This document shows positions 35,325 through 47,894 of a DNA stretch of 64,000 nucleotides, piece by piece. The translations under genes and the position numbers were made by a program. Below the pieces are notes generated by a model. The model ran no database searches. It was given only the letters and a program-made list of their open reading frames with translations, and was not told where the DNA came from. Origin of the DNA: Bolinopsis microptera (taxonomy: Eukaryota > Ctenophora > Tentaculata > Lobata > Bolinopsidae); assembly GCF_026151205.1 (NCBI RefSeq), contig NC_087077.1, positions 20,147,975-20,211,974 on the forward strand, read 5' to 3'. How positions within the stretch are numbered: position 1 is the stretch's first letter; each line of letters opens with the position of its first letter.

Positions 35325-35990
35325 GTATACTACACTAGTTGTAGTATACTACACTAGTAGCTTAGTTGTAGAGAGTTGAGAGTTGAGAGTCTGAATGTAC
35401 AGTAGCTAATAGTACTAGTATACTACACTAGTAGCTTAGTTGTAGAGAGTTGAGAGTAGTATACTACACTAGTAGCTTAGTTGTAGAGAGTTGAGAGTAG
35501 TATACTACACTAGTAGCTTAGTTGTAGAGAGTTGAGAGTAGTATACTACACTAGTAGCTTAGTTGTAGAGAGTTGAGAGTAGTATACTACACTAGTAGCT
35601 TAGTTGTAGAGAGTTGAGAGTAGTATACTACACTAGTAGCTTAGTTGTAGAGAGTTGAGAGTAGTATACTACACTAGTAGCTTAGTTGTAGAGAGTTGAG
35701 AGTAGTATACTACACTAGTAGCTTAGTTGTAGAGAGTTGAGAGTTGAGAGTCTGAATGTACAGTAGCTAGTAGTACTAGTATAGTACACTAGTAGCTTAG
35801 TTGTAGAGAGTTGAGAGTAGTATACTACACTAGTAGCTTAGTTGTAGAGAGTTGAGAGTAGTATACTACACTAGTAGCTTAGTTGTAGAGAGTTGAGAGT
35901 AGTATACTACACTAGTAGCTTAGTTGTAGAGAGTTGAGAGTAGTATACTACACTAGTAGCTTAGTTGTAGGGAGTTGAGAGTCAGAATGT
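35325..35990. repeat. 41-bp minisatellite
   Basis: About 15 copies of a unit with AGTATACTACACTAGTAGCT and TAGTTGTAGAGAGTTGAG. The variant GTCTGAATGTACAGTAGCTA appears near 35389, 35746 and (altered) 35981, giving a higher-order repeat of about 357 bp. Confidence 0.92.
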
Positions 35991-36495
35991 ACAGTACTAC
36001 AGTAGCTAGTAGTAATAGTATACACTATACTACACTAGTAGTACTATACAGTATAGCACTAGGAGAGCTGCTAGATTTACACAGCGAGGTTTCGTTTACA
36101 CTAGTAACTAGGACTTGTTTACTTATCTCAAACTCTCAAATAGGTTTAATATTTTAGTGGTTTTATTACAGTGTTGTACTTCTACTATATTTTGTAGTTT
36201 GAATCTAGTAGTGTTCTGTGTTTAACTCTAAACCACTAGCTATATAAGTATATACTACAACTACTAGATATATACTACAACTACTAGATATATATATACT
36301 AGTAGCTCTTGCTATCTTTTGACTGGCATATCATTTGTTCAGGGCTACTGTAAACAATTAAACTGATATAACTACAAAACTATCAGCTTAGTACTTTAGT
36401 AACCGTTACTTAGCAACACTACTACATCTAGGTAAACTATAGGTAAAAATATAATATTAATCATAAGCTAAAATGTACTAATCTTTGTATTCTAA
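35991..36495. other. AT-rich spacer
   Basis: Short repeats of TATATACTACAACTACTAGA near 36245-36300 and one copy of AGTAACCGTTACTTAGCAAC near 36398, the core of the 32965 array. No gene. Confidence 0.5.
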
Positions 36496-36762
36496 ATGGG
36501 GAAAAAGAAGAAACATTGTCAGTCAGTCGAGAAAATTGTCAGTCAGGCTATATGGCAGCTTTGTCGATGTTGTGACTATGCTAGTAGTGGTCCCAGGCTT
36601 GCGACTGGAATTGCGGTGTTAAATCGATTTAAAGGTATACCAACGATCCACCTCCCACTTGTTGTTTGGTACTTAGCATTAATAGTGTCAGCTGTAGCCA
36701 TTTATAGCAAGAATCTTAAAACTAAAGGGGATGACAAGGAAAAGAGGAAGGAAAAAGAATAA
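36496..36762 (+). CDS. Possible small membrane protein, 88 residues
   Basis: ATG in fair context (A at -3, G at +4), a basic N-terminus (MGKKKKH), a Cys-rich stretch (QLCRCCDY, 21-28), a hydrophobic segment at about 53-70 (LPLVVWYLALIVSAVAIY) and a Lys/Glu-rich tail. AATAAA at 36824-36829 lies about 60 bases after the stop, which fits a transcript end. No family recognised. A damaged duplicate of its first 120 bases follows at 36839. It could be a chance frame; the transmembrane segment and the polyadenylation signal are the only support. Confidence 0.35.
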   Translation: MGKKKKHCQSVEKIVSQAIWQLCRCCDYASSGPRLATGIAVLNRFKGIPTIHLPLVVWYLALIVSAVAIYSKNLKTKGDDKEKRKEKE

Positions 36763-36838
36763 CGGAACAAACAATTAATTAAAGTATTTACAGGAGCATT
36801 AGTTATTGTAATTACAAGCTTCAAATAAATCACTGACT

Positions 36839-36958
36839 AAATGGGGAAAAAAGAAGAAACATTGTCAGTCAGTCGAGAAAATTGTCAGTCAGGCTATATG
36901 GCAGCTTTGTAGATGTTGTGACAATGCTAGTAGTGGTCCCAGGCTTGCGACTGGAATT
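36839..36958 (+). pseudogene. Duplicate of the start of the 88-residue frame, frameshifted
   Basis: Nearly identical to 36494-36616, but with one extra A in the lysine run and a G-to-A change that gives TTTGTAG. The similarity stops abruptly at GACTGGAATT. Confidence 0.8.
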
Positions 36959-38396
36959 AGTTAGCCTTCTCCCGCTGACTTATTTTCGTCATCTCATTTG
37001 ACTCCTCATTCGTTGAAGCTCGTGATAATCCTCTGGAGTCTTTCGTCGTATCTTCTCTGTTCCGCAGATCTTGACTAAGCATCCTCTCGCATCATCACCA
37101 TCTTGATCTGGACTTCAGTCAGGACTTGTTCTTTCTTAAGACACTCCAGGGACTTCCTGATTGTTGAATAGGAACAGGAAAACTGTTGAATCCGTGGTAC
37201 TATCCCTCTGCTATGTTGCTGGATTGCGGAAGGAGAAGGATTGTTATTTTTATACTGATTTTGTTTCCACTCTTAGTGTTCCATTATAGCATTGCTTATT
37301 CAAATACTCAACCGAGTGTGATAAACCCATGTTTTTGCTTTCATAATTATGTCCGCCCAAAATGATGTCTGTCAACATAATATCCTCACAAATGAGGGCC
37401 GATAAGGTAGTTTAAAATTGAGCGGGATGCTGCAATGATCAACATTACCCACATATAAATGTCACCTCCAGTGGCTCTGCTAAAGACGATTTTACGTCCC
37501 TTCAACCATTACACAATACTAGCAGGATCCCGTCATAACACAATATGTTCTACATCGCACGAGGTTTACGAGTCCAAGTGGTGTCTTATTCCTTCCTCTT
37601 ATTCCTTGGCTAATTTTTTTGCTGATTTGAAGGCCATTAAAGCATTTGACCCAGTCAAAAAAGTTTCAGTTGTATATCTTTTACGGTTTTTGCGGAAAGT
37701 CACGTTAAAGTTGATGCCGTGGTGTCAGTAAAATGGCACGGATCCATATATATATATATATCGTCTCGCTTATATATAGTAAGATGTTCTACATAGCACG
37801 AGGTTTATCACTCATATTTTCCATTACATCAAATTCCGGCCTCATTTCCAATTTTACTTAGACTTCGAGCAAAACGTCAGATGCAACGTCAGCCATGTCT
37901 CGGAGCCACTACATTTCCCGATAAAACTAACTATAAAATTATTTTATATCGAATATGGTAAATCTTCTGCTATCATAAGATTTTTGTAAAGTGTAATTCA
38001 TACTTCAAAGTTAATTATATCGATCAGAAAGTGCACTTATCCATTTTCTTTGTTCAAATGATCAGATCATCGTAATGTTTTACTGGACATTTCCCCCTCT
38101 CTCTCTCTCTGATTTTAGTTTAAGAACCTTGTATTTTAGTGCCACTTCCATCAAATTCTAATAGTTCGTTTGAATAAAGCCTAAATAGTTAAGACAGCCG
38201 CCTAATTTTTAGGCGACATTTCCATTGTCTACCTCTCTTAAAATCATTGTAAGTATCTACAACAGTCTTTCAGACACTTTAAACAGTCATGTAGACATTT
38301 ATAACCGATTTGTTATCATTTTCAGCAGTCATAAAGACGTTTTAGCAGTGATTTAGTGATCATGTAGGCATTTACAACAGTCATGTATGCATTTCT
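36959..38396. other. Intergenic DNA with a transposon-end relic
   Basis: At 37345-37409 the sequence GTCCGCCC...CCGATAAGG followed by TA resembles the right end of the pogo-like element at 10092, so a related copy once ended here. The frame 37459-37731 (90 residues) just beyond it has no recognisable domain. Confidence 0.5.
37345..37409. mobile_element. Relic of a pogo-like element terminus
   Basis: CCGATAAGG at 37399-37407 followed by TA, preceded by diverged GTCCG blocks, as in 10030-10094. No opposite end found. Confidence 0.55.
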
Positions 38397-39389
38397 AGAT
38401 ACTTTGTAACAATTTTCAGATACTTTGTAAAGATATTAAGTACGGATTCTCTTAACTTTTGATCTCACCACTACAGTTACTTTGTAAAGATATTAAGTAC
38501 GGATTCTCTTAACTTTGTGAAGATATTAAGTACGGATTCTCTTAACTTTGTAAAGATATTAAGTACGGATTCTCTTAACTTTGTAAAGATATTAAGTACG
38601 GATTCTCTTAACTTTTGAGAAGATACTTTGTAAAGATATTAAGTACGGATTCTCTTAACTTTTCAGATACTTTGTAAAGATATTAAGTACGGATTCTCTT
38701 AACTTTTGAGAAGATACTTTGTAAAGATATTAAGTACGGATTCTCTTAACTTTTTCAGATACTTTGTAAAGATATTAAGTACGGATTCTCTTAACTTTGT
38801 AAAGATATTAAGTACGGATTCTCTTAACTTTTGAGAAGATACTTTGTAAAGATATTAAGTACGGATTCTCTTAACTTTGTAAAGATATTAAGTACGGATT
38901 CTCTTAACTTTTGAGAAGATACTTTGTAAAGATATTAAGTACGGATTCTCTTAACTTTTCAGATACTTTGTAAAGATATTAAGTACGGATTCTCTTAACT
39001 TTTGAGAAGATACTTTGTAAAGATATTAAGTACGGATTCTCTTAACTTTTTCAGATACTTTGTAAAGATATTAAGTACGGATTCTCTTAACTTTGTAAAG
39101 ATATTAAGTACGGATTCTCTTAACTTTTGAGAAGATACTTTGTAAAGATATTAAGTACGGATTCTCTTAACTTTGTAAAGATATTAAGTACGGATTCTCT
39201 TAACTTTTGAGAAGATACTTTGTAAAGATATTAAGTACGGATTCTCTTAACTTTTCAGATACTTTGTAAAGATATTAAGTACGGATTCTCTTAACTTTTG
39301 AGAAGATACTTTGTAAAGATATTAAGTACGGATTCTCTTAACTTTTTCAGATACTTTGTAAAGATATTAAGTACGGATTCTCTTAACTA
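38397..39389. repeat. 33/47-bp compound minisatellite
   Basis: About 25 copies of TTTGTAAAGATATTAAGTAC plus GGATTCTCTTAAC, alternating with an optional TTTGAGAAGATAC or TTTCAGATAC insert. The pattern of inserts repeats at higher order (for example 38640 and 38960). Near 38465 it joins CACCACTACAGTTACTT, a piece of the 32965 family. Confidence 0.93.
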
Positions 39390-39505
39390 ACTTATATATA
39401 TTTCTTAACTTTTGATCTCTCAGTCGGGGGGTAGGTGCAAACTAGTATTTAAATCTGGAAACCCTGCTTCATTGCGAACCCATACTAACTTACACATGGC
39501 GCTGT

Positions 39506-39680
39506 CAGCACGTGCAAAGTACTGCGGGTAAAGTAGAGCACGTGCAAAGTAAAATAGAGCACGTGCAAAATAAAATAGAGCACGTGCAAAGTAAAATAGA
39601 GCACGTGCAAAATAAAATAGACCACGTGCAAAATAAAATAGACCAAGTGCAAAATAAAATAGAGCACGTGCAAAATAAAC
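39506..39680. repeat. 21-bp repeat with one CACGTG E-box per unit
   Basis: Eight units of AGAGCACGTGCAAAATAAAA plus T; seven keep CACGTG and one has CAAGTG. The adjacent minus-strand frame (39505-39879) has a non-repeat start of about 60 residues with no recognised domain. Confidence 0.9.
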
Positions 39681-40012
39681 ACAGGTGTAGCTGAATCTGC
39701 GGTCCCTGGAAGTAAGCAGTCAGCAGCATTCCTTTGTCTACTGACCAGTAAACAGTTCCTCCGCAGAACCTCCAGGACCAGGCAATCTTGTGAGGCTGTT
39801 TTGTGGCATTTCCCCTGGTGATTTCCCTCATTATTTCCTCCTCTAACACAATATGATTATACAGCTGCTGATTTTTCAAACCAGTAACCTGAGTATCCCA
39901 CCTAGGTAATTACAGTGAGAAATGCTGGACCAGTGATTTTAGTGATTAATGAGAAGTTCGCGTTATTTTGTTAACATTTGCCCTGAACTACCACTTCTAC
40001 TACTAGAGTAGG
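39681..40012. other. Spacer with a weak minus-strand frame
   Basis: On the minus strand 39879-39680 stays open and codes a mixed-composition stretch containing RFCGGTVYWSVDKG. It might be a lone exon, but no splice partner or family is recognised. Confidence 0.3.
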
Positions 40013-40420
40013 GTAGAGTCTGTAGTGTTGTTAGGTAACATGGGTAGAGTCTGTAGTGTTGCTAGGTAACATGGGTAGAGTCTGTAGTGTTGCTAGGTAA
40101 CATGGGTAGAGTCTGTAGTGTTGCTAGGTAACATGGGTAGAGTCTGCAGTGTTGCTAGGTAACATGGGTAGAGTCTGTAGTGTTGCTAGGTAACATGGGT
40201 AGAGTCTGCAGTGTTGCTAGGTAACATGGGTAGAGTCTGTAGTGTTGCTAGGTAACATGGGTAGAGTCTGTAGTGTTGTTAGGTAACATGGGTAGAGTCT
40301 GTAGTGTTGCTAGGTAACATGGGTAGAGTCTGTAGTGTTGCTAGGTAACATGGGTAGAGTCTGTAGTGTTACTAGGTAACATGGGTAGAGTCTGTAGTGT
40401 TGCTAGGTAACATGGGTAGT
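40013..40420. repeat. 31-bp minisatellite with GTTGCTAGGTAAC
   Basis: About 13 copies of TGGGTAGAGTCTGTAGT followed by the X-box-like GTTGCTAGGTAAC and A. Confidence 0.95.
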
Positions 40421-40529
40421 CTTTAGCCTTATTTCTAGTAGTGTTTGAAATGGCTTCACTCGTACCTTCTATCGGAATGAACGAATACTTTTTAGTTCCT
40501 CCGAGCTAGATACTGTTCAGTTAGCTACT
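40421..40529. other. Short spacer
   Basis: Nothing recognised. Confidence 0.5.
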
Positions 40530-40787
40530 GTTGCTAAGTAACTGTAGTAATGTTGCTAAGTAACGGTTACTTAGTAACTGTAGTGGTGTTGCTAAGTAAC
40601 GGTTACTAAGTAACTGTAGTGATGTTGCTAAGTAACGGTTACTTAGTAACTGTAGTGGTGTTGCTAAGTAACGGTTACTAAGTAACTGTAGTGATGTTGC
40701 TAAGTAACGGTTACTAAGTAACTGTAGTGATGTTGCTAAGTAACGGTTACTAAGTAACTGTAGTGATGTTGCTAAGTAACGGTTAGA
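40530..40787. repeat. 36-bp minisatellite, inverted relative of the 33 kb array
   Basis: About seven copies of GTTGCTAAGTAACGGTTACT plus AAGTAACTGTAGTGAT. The reverse complement matches the 32965-33500 unit. Confidence 0.94.
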
Positions 40788-40924
40788 TACTGTGTGTCTC
40801 CTTGAATCAGTGCTCTTCACTGAGCTATCTCTTAGTCACTGTGCACTGTGCACTACTTGTATTACATTTGTTTGTTGCTTTGTAAGTCACAGAATCTGCT
40901 TCCTCGGTAGTGTCCTGTGAGTCC

Positions 40925-41551
40925 ATGTAGTGTTGCTAGGTAACCTGTGAATGGCACTGAATTAGGATCATGTGTTGCTAGGTAATCTGTGAGTGGCACT
41001 GAATTAGGATCATGTGTTGCTAGGTAATCTGTGAGTAGCACTGAGTTAGGGTCATGTGACATGTGTTGCTAGGTAACATGGCACTGAGTTAGGGTCATGT
41101 GTTGCTAGGTAACTGAGTGGCACTGAGTTAGGATCATGTGTTGCTAGGTAACCTGTGAATGGCACTGAATTAGGATCATGTGTTGCTAGGTAACCTGCGA
41201 GTGGCACTGAGTTAGGGTCATGTGTTGCTAGGTAACTGAGTGGCACTGAGTTAGGATCATGTGTTGCTAGGTAACTGAGTGGCACTGAGTTAGGATCATG
41301 TGTTGCTAGGTAACATGTGAGTGGCACTGAGTTAGGGTCGTGTGTTGCTAGGTAACTGAGTGGCACTGAGTTAGGGTCATGTGTTGCTATGTAACCTGTG
41401 AATGGCACTGAATTAGGGTCATGTGTTGCTAGGTAACCTGCGAGTGGCACTGAGTTAGGGTCATGTGTTGCTAGGTAACATGTGAGTGGCACTGAGTTAG
41501 AATCATGTGTTTCTAGGTAACGTGGCACTGAGTTAGGGTCATGTGTTGCTT
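40925..41551. repeat. 37/42-bp minisatellite with GTTGCTAGGTAAC
   Basis: About 15 copies of GTTGCTAGGTAAC plus CTGTGAATGGCACTGAATTA and GGATCATGT. It shares the X-box-like core with the 40013 array but not the rest of its unit. Confidence 0.94.
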
Positions 41552-43664
41552 TGTATATCTTCAGAATTGTCTATACCTCGGTTAACCTTATGTAATATCA
41601 TTGGTATATCAGTTGGGTGCACGATAGATAGATGTAAAGGGTTATTGTAAAGTTAACATATTGGGAATATCGGGAATATTGGTGTATTCTGAATCCTCAG
41701 CTAATAGTGATCATAAATGACACTTTTCAATAAACCTAATTACTATCCACCTATCAACCGACGAGCTGATCTACTGATAATATCACATACTCCTACTATA
41801 TATTATGTGATACTATCACATACTCCTTGTATTCATACAATTTCATTATTATATGGCTTATAAGTATTCTACAAGTATTTTTCTGCATTCACTTTTCTTT
41901 GATTCTAAATTGGACCAAAGGGAATATTTCTGCAGAATTTGTTTATTTTGTTGAACTGAAAGTTTCGGCAGGCATTATGTGTGAATCTCCACAATAAGCA
42001 GGAATTTTGGAGAAATCATGATTACATAGGCTTCAGAAATTGCGGGATAATATAATAAGGCTTCGCCGTCAAATGAAATTGCGAATATTCTTCAGGGAAA
42101 AGTCGCATGGATTAATTATACACCTAAACGGTAACAGAAACTTTTAATATAATATTAACATAGATAACATAGATAGCATTATTAGTAGTTGTAGTAATAT
42201 TAGATACCATTATGGAGCAGGTGATATGTTAAGAATTGGATATGTATGTGACCGTAATCAGAAATATTTCTAATGAGATTTCAACATTTAATTTTGTTGA
42301 AAAATCAACAATAGACCAACATAATACTAACAAGCTACGCGTTTTACATCATGACTCACATATCATGCTCATACTTGCTTATATACATGTTTAAATTACA
42401 TTCATTATAAAGGCATTCATTCAAGAATATTGAACAGGTTATTTCCTTAGTCATTAGTATTTTGATAAACATTCCTAACCTTACTCAGTAGCAGTACTCA
42501 CAGGCCACAGCTCAACAGTCAACAGTAGTAATCTGGACTGTTCCTAACCTTACTCAGAATCTATTGTAAACCTGTTCACATTGTTTACCATCGCCTTTAT
42601 GTTATACCTGTTTTAGTTTTGTAGACTCTAAAATCTTTAGAAACAGATCATGTTTCATCAAACATACCGTATGTGTTGTTTGCTGAACTCTGTGACTTTT
42701 TCATATATTATTTCGTTTTACATATTCCTTTTGCAATATCTAATTTTGTTTGAATTTTTAATAGCCAATATACAGTTCTATAGTAATAATTAATATAGAT
42801 ATAGTTCTGTAATATTCGTTTAGTAAGCATTGTCAATCCCAGCATCTCATGTTCCCCAAATAGAGCGGGTATGCTGCTTTCACTTCCTTATATGGGCATC
42901 ACGTGTTCATCATGTCAGATCACGTGTTCTCCTTATATGGGCATCTCATGTTCCCCAATTAGAGCGGGTATGCTGCTCTTCACTGGAATGGTTTGTAGCC
43001 AGAATCCAAACAAAGGAGATTATATAATGTTCAGACAGCAGCTCAGTACTGTAACCATGGTAACACAGTCCTCAATTACTACTAGGTCGGAACTAAATGC
43101 GCAATTAAATTAGTTTTGGTTGAAAGCAGTAAAGTCACTAAAGATTGGCTGTACGTTTTAATCATGTTAAACATACCGACTACCTACAACCTGCACGTTT
43201 AGTGCGTGTAAACGTGTGTTATAGTACCTGTACTGCAAGTCCTGTACCAAGTCCAGTGTCCACTCTCTGTACCAAGTCCACTCTCTGGGGAATATCACTT
43301 TACCCTGATTGTTTGGGATTGCGTCGGCTTAGGTCTAATAAAAACAGTTTTGTTTTGGAAATAGTTCCCAGAGATATTTTACTTACAGTCAGAACAACTA
43401 TTTGCATAAAGAAGCTTTTGTAGGACCGATCTGCTTTTCTGTGTCATTTTTATCTTTTATTTAAAAATTTGTAATTGTGTAGACTGATAATGGCCTAGCT
43501 GATTAGATCTTCTAGTCTTTGTTTCAAGTCTTTGTTGTGTATGTAATTATATTTAAGTGCCACCGTAAATTCTTAGATAATTGAAGAAAGTTAAAGAATA
43601 GTAATTGTCTAAGTTAATAATCAGAGATGTTGTCTGTATAGTTTATCCTTTGCAGCTCCCGCTG
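41552..43664. other. Mostly unique AT-rich DNA
   Basis: No gene recognised. A block of about 55 bp with ATCTCATGTTCCCCAA and TAGAGCGGGTATGCTGCT occurs at 42842-42890 and 42940-42985. A GTAACCATGGTAAC site lies near 43051. The frame 43145-43423 has no recognised domain. Confidence 0.45.
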
Positions 43665-44585
43665 TAGCTTTATCGTTACTGTGGATAGTATTATTATGAT
43701 CAAATTCAATACTTTCTCCTGCAGCTTTATCGTTACTGTGGATATTATTATTATGATCAATACTTTCTCCTGCAGCTTTATCGTTACTGTGGATATTATT
43801 ATTATGATCAATACTTTCTCCTATAGCTTTATCGTTACTGTGGATATTATTATTATGATCAATACTTTCTCCTGCAGCTTTATCGTTACTGTGGATATTA
43901 TTATTATGATCAATACTTTCTCCTGCAGCTTTATCGTTACTGTGGATAGTATTATTATGATCAATACTTTCTCCTGTTATAGCTTTATCGTTACTGTGGA
44001 TATTATTATTATGATCAATACTTTCTCCTGTTATAGCTTTATCGTTACTGTGGATATTATTATTATGATCAATACTTTCTCCTGCAGCTTTATCGTTACT
44101 GTGGATAGTATTATTATGATCAATACTTTCTCCTGTTATAGCTTTATCGTTACTGTGGATATTATTATTATGATCAATACTTTCTCCTATAGCTTTATCG
44201 TTACTGTGGATATTATTATTATGATCAATACTTTCTCCTGCAGCTTTATCGTTACTGTGGATATTATTATTATGATCAATACTTTCTCCTGCAGCTTTAT
44301 CGTTACTGTGGATAGTATTATTATGATCAATACTTTCTCCTGCAGCTTTATCGTTACTGTGGATATTATTATTATGATCAATACTTTCTCCTGTTATAGC
44401 TTTATCGTTACTGTGGATATTATTATTATGATCAATACTTTCTCTTACAGCTTTATCGTTACTGTGGATGTTATTATTATGATCAATACTTTCTCTTACA
44501 GCTTTATCGTTACTGTGGATGTTATTATTATGATCAATACTTTCTCCTGCAGCTTTATCGTTACTGTGGATATTATGAATACTTT
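43665..44585. repeat. 51-bp minisatellite
   Basis: About 18 copies with GATCAATACTTTCTCCTGCA and GCTTTATCGTTACTGTGGAT plus ATTATTATTAT. Since 51 is a multiple of three, frames of over 330 residues stay open on both strands; they are artefacts. Confidence 0.95.
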
Positions 44586-44896
44586 CATGTTTAACAGGCA
44601 ATGTTACTATGACTGCCATCTGATCCTAACTAATATTATGGGCAGTAAACTTACTCTGCCGACTTCTAACTGGTTACTGTCCACTTAGTATGTAGTGCTG
44701 TAACCATGGTTACACTGTAGTGTTTCACTAAGTTAGTGATTTAGTAACTCAGTTAAACAACATTTCCTGTAATTAACTGATAGTAGCCCGTCTAATGGGT
44801 TAATCTTAAACCAGTTCATCTTAGGAAGCTGGGTAGAGAGACCACTTTGTCACTACTGTAGTAAGGAGTGTAGTAAGAGTGTAATAGAATTGTAGA
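44586..44896. other. Spacer
   Basis: No gene. Holds GTAACCATGGTTAC at about 44700, flanked by two TGTAGTG words. Confidence 0.5.
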
Positions 44897-45986
44897 CTAC
44901 TATTACTACACTATTACTACACTCCTACTACACTATTACTACACTATTACTACACTATTACTACATGCCTACTACACTTCTTACTACTACTACTACACTA
45001 TTACTACACTATTACTATACTCCTACTACACTCCTACTACACTCCTTACTACACTCCTACTACACTCCTACTATACTCCTACTACATTCGTACTACACTC
45101 TTACTACACTCCTACTACACTCCTACTACACTCCTACTTCACTCTTACTACACTCCTACTACACTCCTACTACACTCTTACTACACTCCTACTACACTAC
45201 TACTACTACTATTACTACTACACTACTACTACACTCCTACTACACTCCTACTACACTCTTACTACACTCCTACTACACTCCTACTACACTCCTACTTCAC
45301 TCTTACTACACTCCTACTACACTCCTACTACACTATTACTACACTATTACTACACATGCCTACTACACTTCTTACTACTACTACTACACTATTACTACAC
45401 TATTACTACACTCCTACTACACTCTTACTACACTCCTACTACACTCCTACTACACTCCTACTTCACTCTTACTACACTCCTACTACACTCCTACTACACT
45501 ATTACTACACTATTACTACACTATTACTACATGCCTACTACACTTCTTACTACTACTACTACACTATTACTACACTACTACTACACTCCTACTACACTCC
45601 TACTACACTCCTTACTACACTCCTACTACACTCCTACTATACTCCTACTACATTCGTACTACACTCTTACTACACTCCTACTACACTCCTACTACACTCC
45701 TACTTCACTCTTACTACACTCCTACTACACTCCTACTACACTCTTACTACACTCCTACTACACTACTACTACTACTATTACTACTACACTACTACTACAC
45801 TCCTACTACACTCCTACTACACTCTTACTACACTCCTACTACACTCTTACTACACTCCTACTACACTCCTACTACACTCTTACTACACTCCTACTACACT
45901 ACTACTACTACTATTACTACTACACTACTACTACACTCCTACTACACTCCTACTACACTCCTACTACACTACTACTACTACTCCTA
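44897..45986. repeat. 11-bp CTCCTACTACA minisatellite
   Basis: Roughly a hundred units of CTCCTACTACA and length variants. Larger blocks starting ATGCCTACTACACTTCTTAC recur at 44965, 45356 and 45531. The long frames (340, 225 and 193 residues) are artefacts of the repeat. Confidence 0.95.
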
Positions 45987-47142
45987 ATACTCTCTCCCTT
46001 GCCATGTCAGTCCGCTTCCAGGCGTTGCTGTAAAATAATCTTTAGTACAGTACATCGGTTTGATAAAATAACTGGGTCTCCAGTCTTTAGTATAATCTTT
46101 ACACGGGTTTAATAGCCCGTAAAGCTAGGTCAGTAATCACACTTATCTCTAGCTGTAGTTATCACGCACCGTCTCCCTGCCTTCGTGCTGGATCTCAGGA
46201 TCTGACCTCGTAATCACATCTAACGCTACTTTAACCAACATATAATGTATAATCATGCAGAAGACGCAGTGTACATATTATATTACGAGCCACTAATCTC
46301 AAATCTGACAACTATACATTAATAGTCCTCATTTACTGCTTTTATTTGTCTTGTCTAAATGAGGGAACCCGTCTTGCAAACAGTAAGACGAAAATCTAGA
46401 GATTTTTCCATCCGGATATTCTGTCAAGTTTGTTTGGTTGTTTTGTTCATAGAACCCGTCCCCAATCTCGTATCCAGGGTTACAGTACTGTGTTACCATG
46501 GTTACAGTAACCCGTCCCCAATCTCGTATCGGAAAACGATCCAGCTCAATTGTGAGTGTAAATATGGGTGGAAGCTGCAATGGTATAATTAATATTCTGC
46601 CATCCTGTGGTAACCACAGGTAACCACAGTGTGGTAACCACAGGTAACCACAGTGTGGTTGCAATTAACTCACGATCCTACCATCGATAAGAGTAATTAT
46701 CATTTCCGACTGCTAGTAATAATTTTAATTATAGCTCCACTCCCCAGCTATAACATGTACTTATGATTGCACCAGTCAGCGGTCTTTAGTGGTTAGTACT
46801 GGTTACTAAGGGTTACTAAGGGTTACTAAGGGTTACTAAGGGTTACTAAGGGGTCGGTGTTTTGAAGCCATTGAAATCTGGACAAGGAAATGTGGGTAAG
46901 TGTATGGTTACTATAACTACTCCTTACTGTACTAACAGAGGAGGAGAGGGGTGATCTGGGTATGACATAATCCTGGCATACAGCTTCACGGGTGTACACT
47001 GTTATAACACACTGTATAACTAGTTAATAGTACTGTATAACTAGTTAATAGTTGTAATGTTTTGTTATTTCCCACAATCGTTAGTGCGAGCTCCCTCGCA
47101 GTACTGGGATCTGATAATGCTGCTAGGAGCTGCACACAGTAC
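45987..47142. other. Intergenic DNA with small repeats
   Basis: No gene. Holds the X-box duplication 46453-46530, paired TGTGGTAACCACA palindromes (46604-46660, RUNX-like TGTGGT half-sites) and six copies of GGTTACTAAGG (46802-46852). Confidence 0.5.
46453..46530. repeat. 22-bp direct repeat flanking GTTACCATGGTTAC
   Basis: The 22 bases at 46453-46474 recur exactly at 46509-46530 (period 56). The palindrome sits at 46492-46505 between them. Confidence 0.92.
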
Positions 47143-47292
47143 AGTGTAACCATGGTTACAGTACTGTGTTACCATGGTTACAGTACTGTGTTACCAGGTT
47201 ACAGTACTGTGTTACCATGGTTACAGTGCTGTGTTACCAGGTTACAGTACTGTGTTACCATGGTGACAGTACTGTGTTACCATGGTTACAGT
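47143..47292. repeat. 22-bp minisatellite with GTTACCATGGTTAC
   Basis: About seven copies of ACAGTACTGTGTTACCATGG plus TT, two with a shortened TTACCAGGTTAC. ACAGTACTGT is a second palindrome. Confidence 0.93.
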
Positions 47293-47894
47293 ACGCTTTT
47301 GTGTGTTATCGATCAGCTTGGATCCTATAGATCGAGCTATTTTGCCGTACGATATTTACTCTGCTTTGATAGCATTTGCCGGGAATACGGATTTCTTTGT
47401 CTTTTTGCCTTTAGTGAATATTTATCTGCTATTTTTGAGTTGCCGGACGCCGGTATATATATATATTATATATATATATATATAATATATATAATATATA
47501 GTATCTGAAAACGGCTTAATCGACTCATTTTGAAACTTTGATTTTACGGTTGAATTATCCATAAATAAAATGGAATCATCCCATATTTAATTTTTACATC
47601 TGAGTTTAGTAACACTAACAAATTGAGAATAACATTTTATTTGAGTAAATAAACCCTGCTTGTCTGGTTTCTCTAGATAATGATAGTTTCTTACTTTACA
47701 TAACTAACTATTTCCCTTTAGTTCACTATCCTACTATTTCCCTTATTAGTTACAGTAAAGGTTTATAGTTTGCTCTAAGTTAACTTAACTTGCTCTAAGT
47801 TATTACACTAACCCACTATTTACTCTAAGTTTACTAACCCACTATTTGCTATGTAGTTTACTAACCCACTATTTGCTATGTTATAGCCGTTAGG
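47293..47894. other. 5' flank of the tetraspanin gene
   Basis: An AT dinucleotide tract (47456-47500) and three copies of AACCCACTATTTGCTATGT-like sequence (47808-47882) just before the start codon. A promoter is probably here, but I cannot place it. Confidence 0.45.

Noticed and set aside
43621..44688. Opposed frames of 332 and 335 residues
   Set aside because: The 51-bp unit is a multiple of three and lacks stops in both directions.
44965..46112. Tyr/Thr/Leu-rich frames of 340, 225 and 193 residues
   Set aside because: Simple 11-bp repeat; no non-repeat coding part.
46802..46852. Telomere-like run of GGTTACTAAGG
   Set aside because: An 11-bp unit, only about six copies, interstitial; it does not match TTAGGG.
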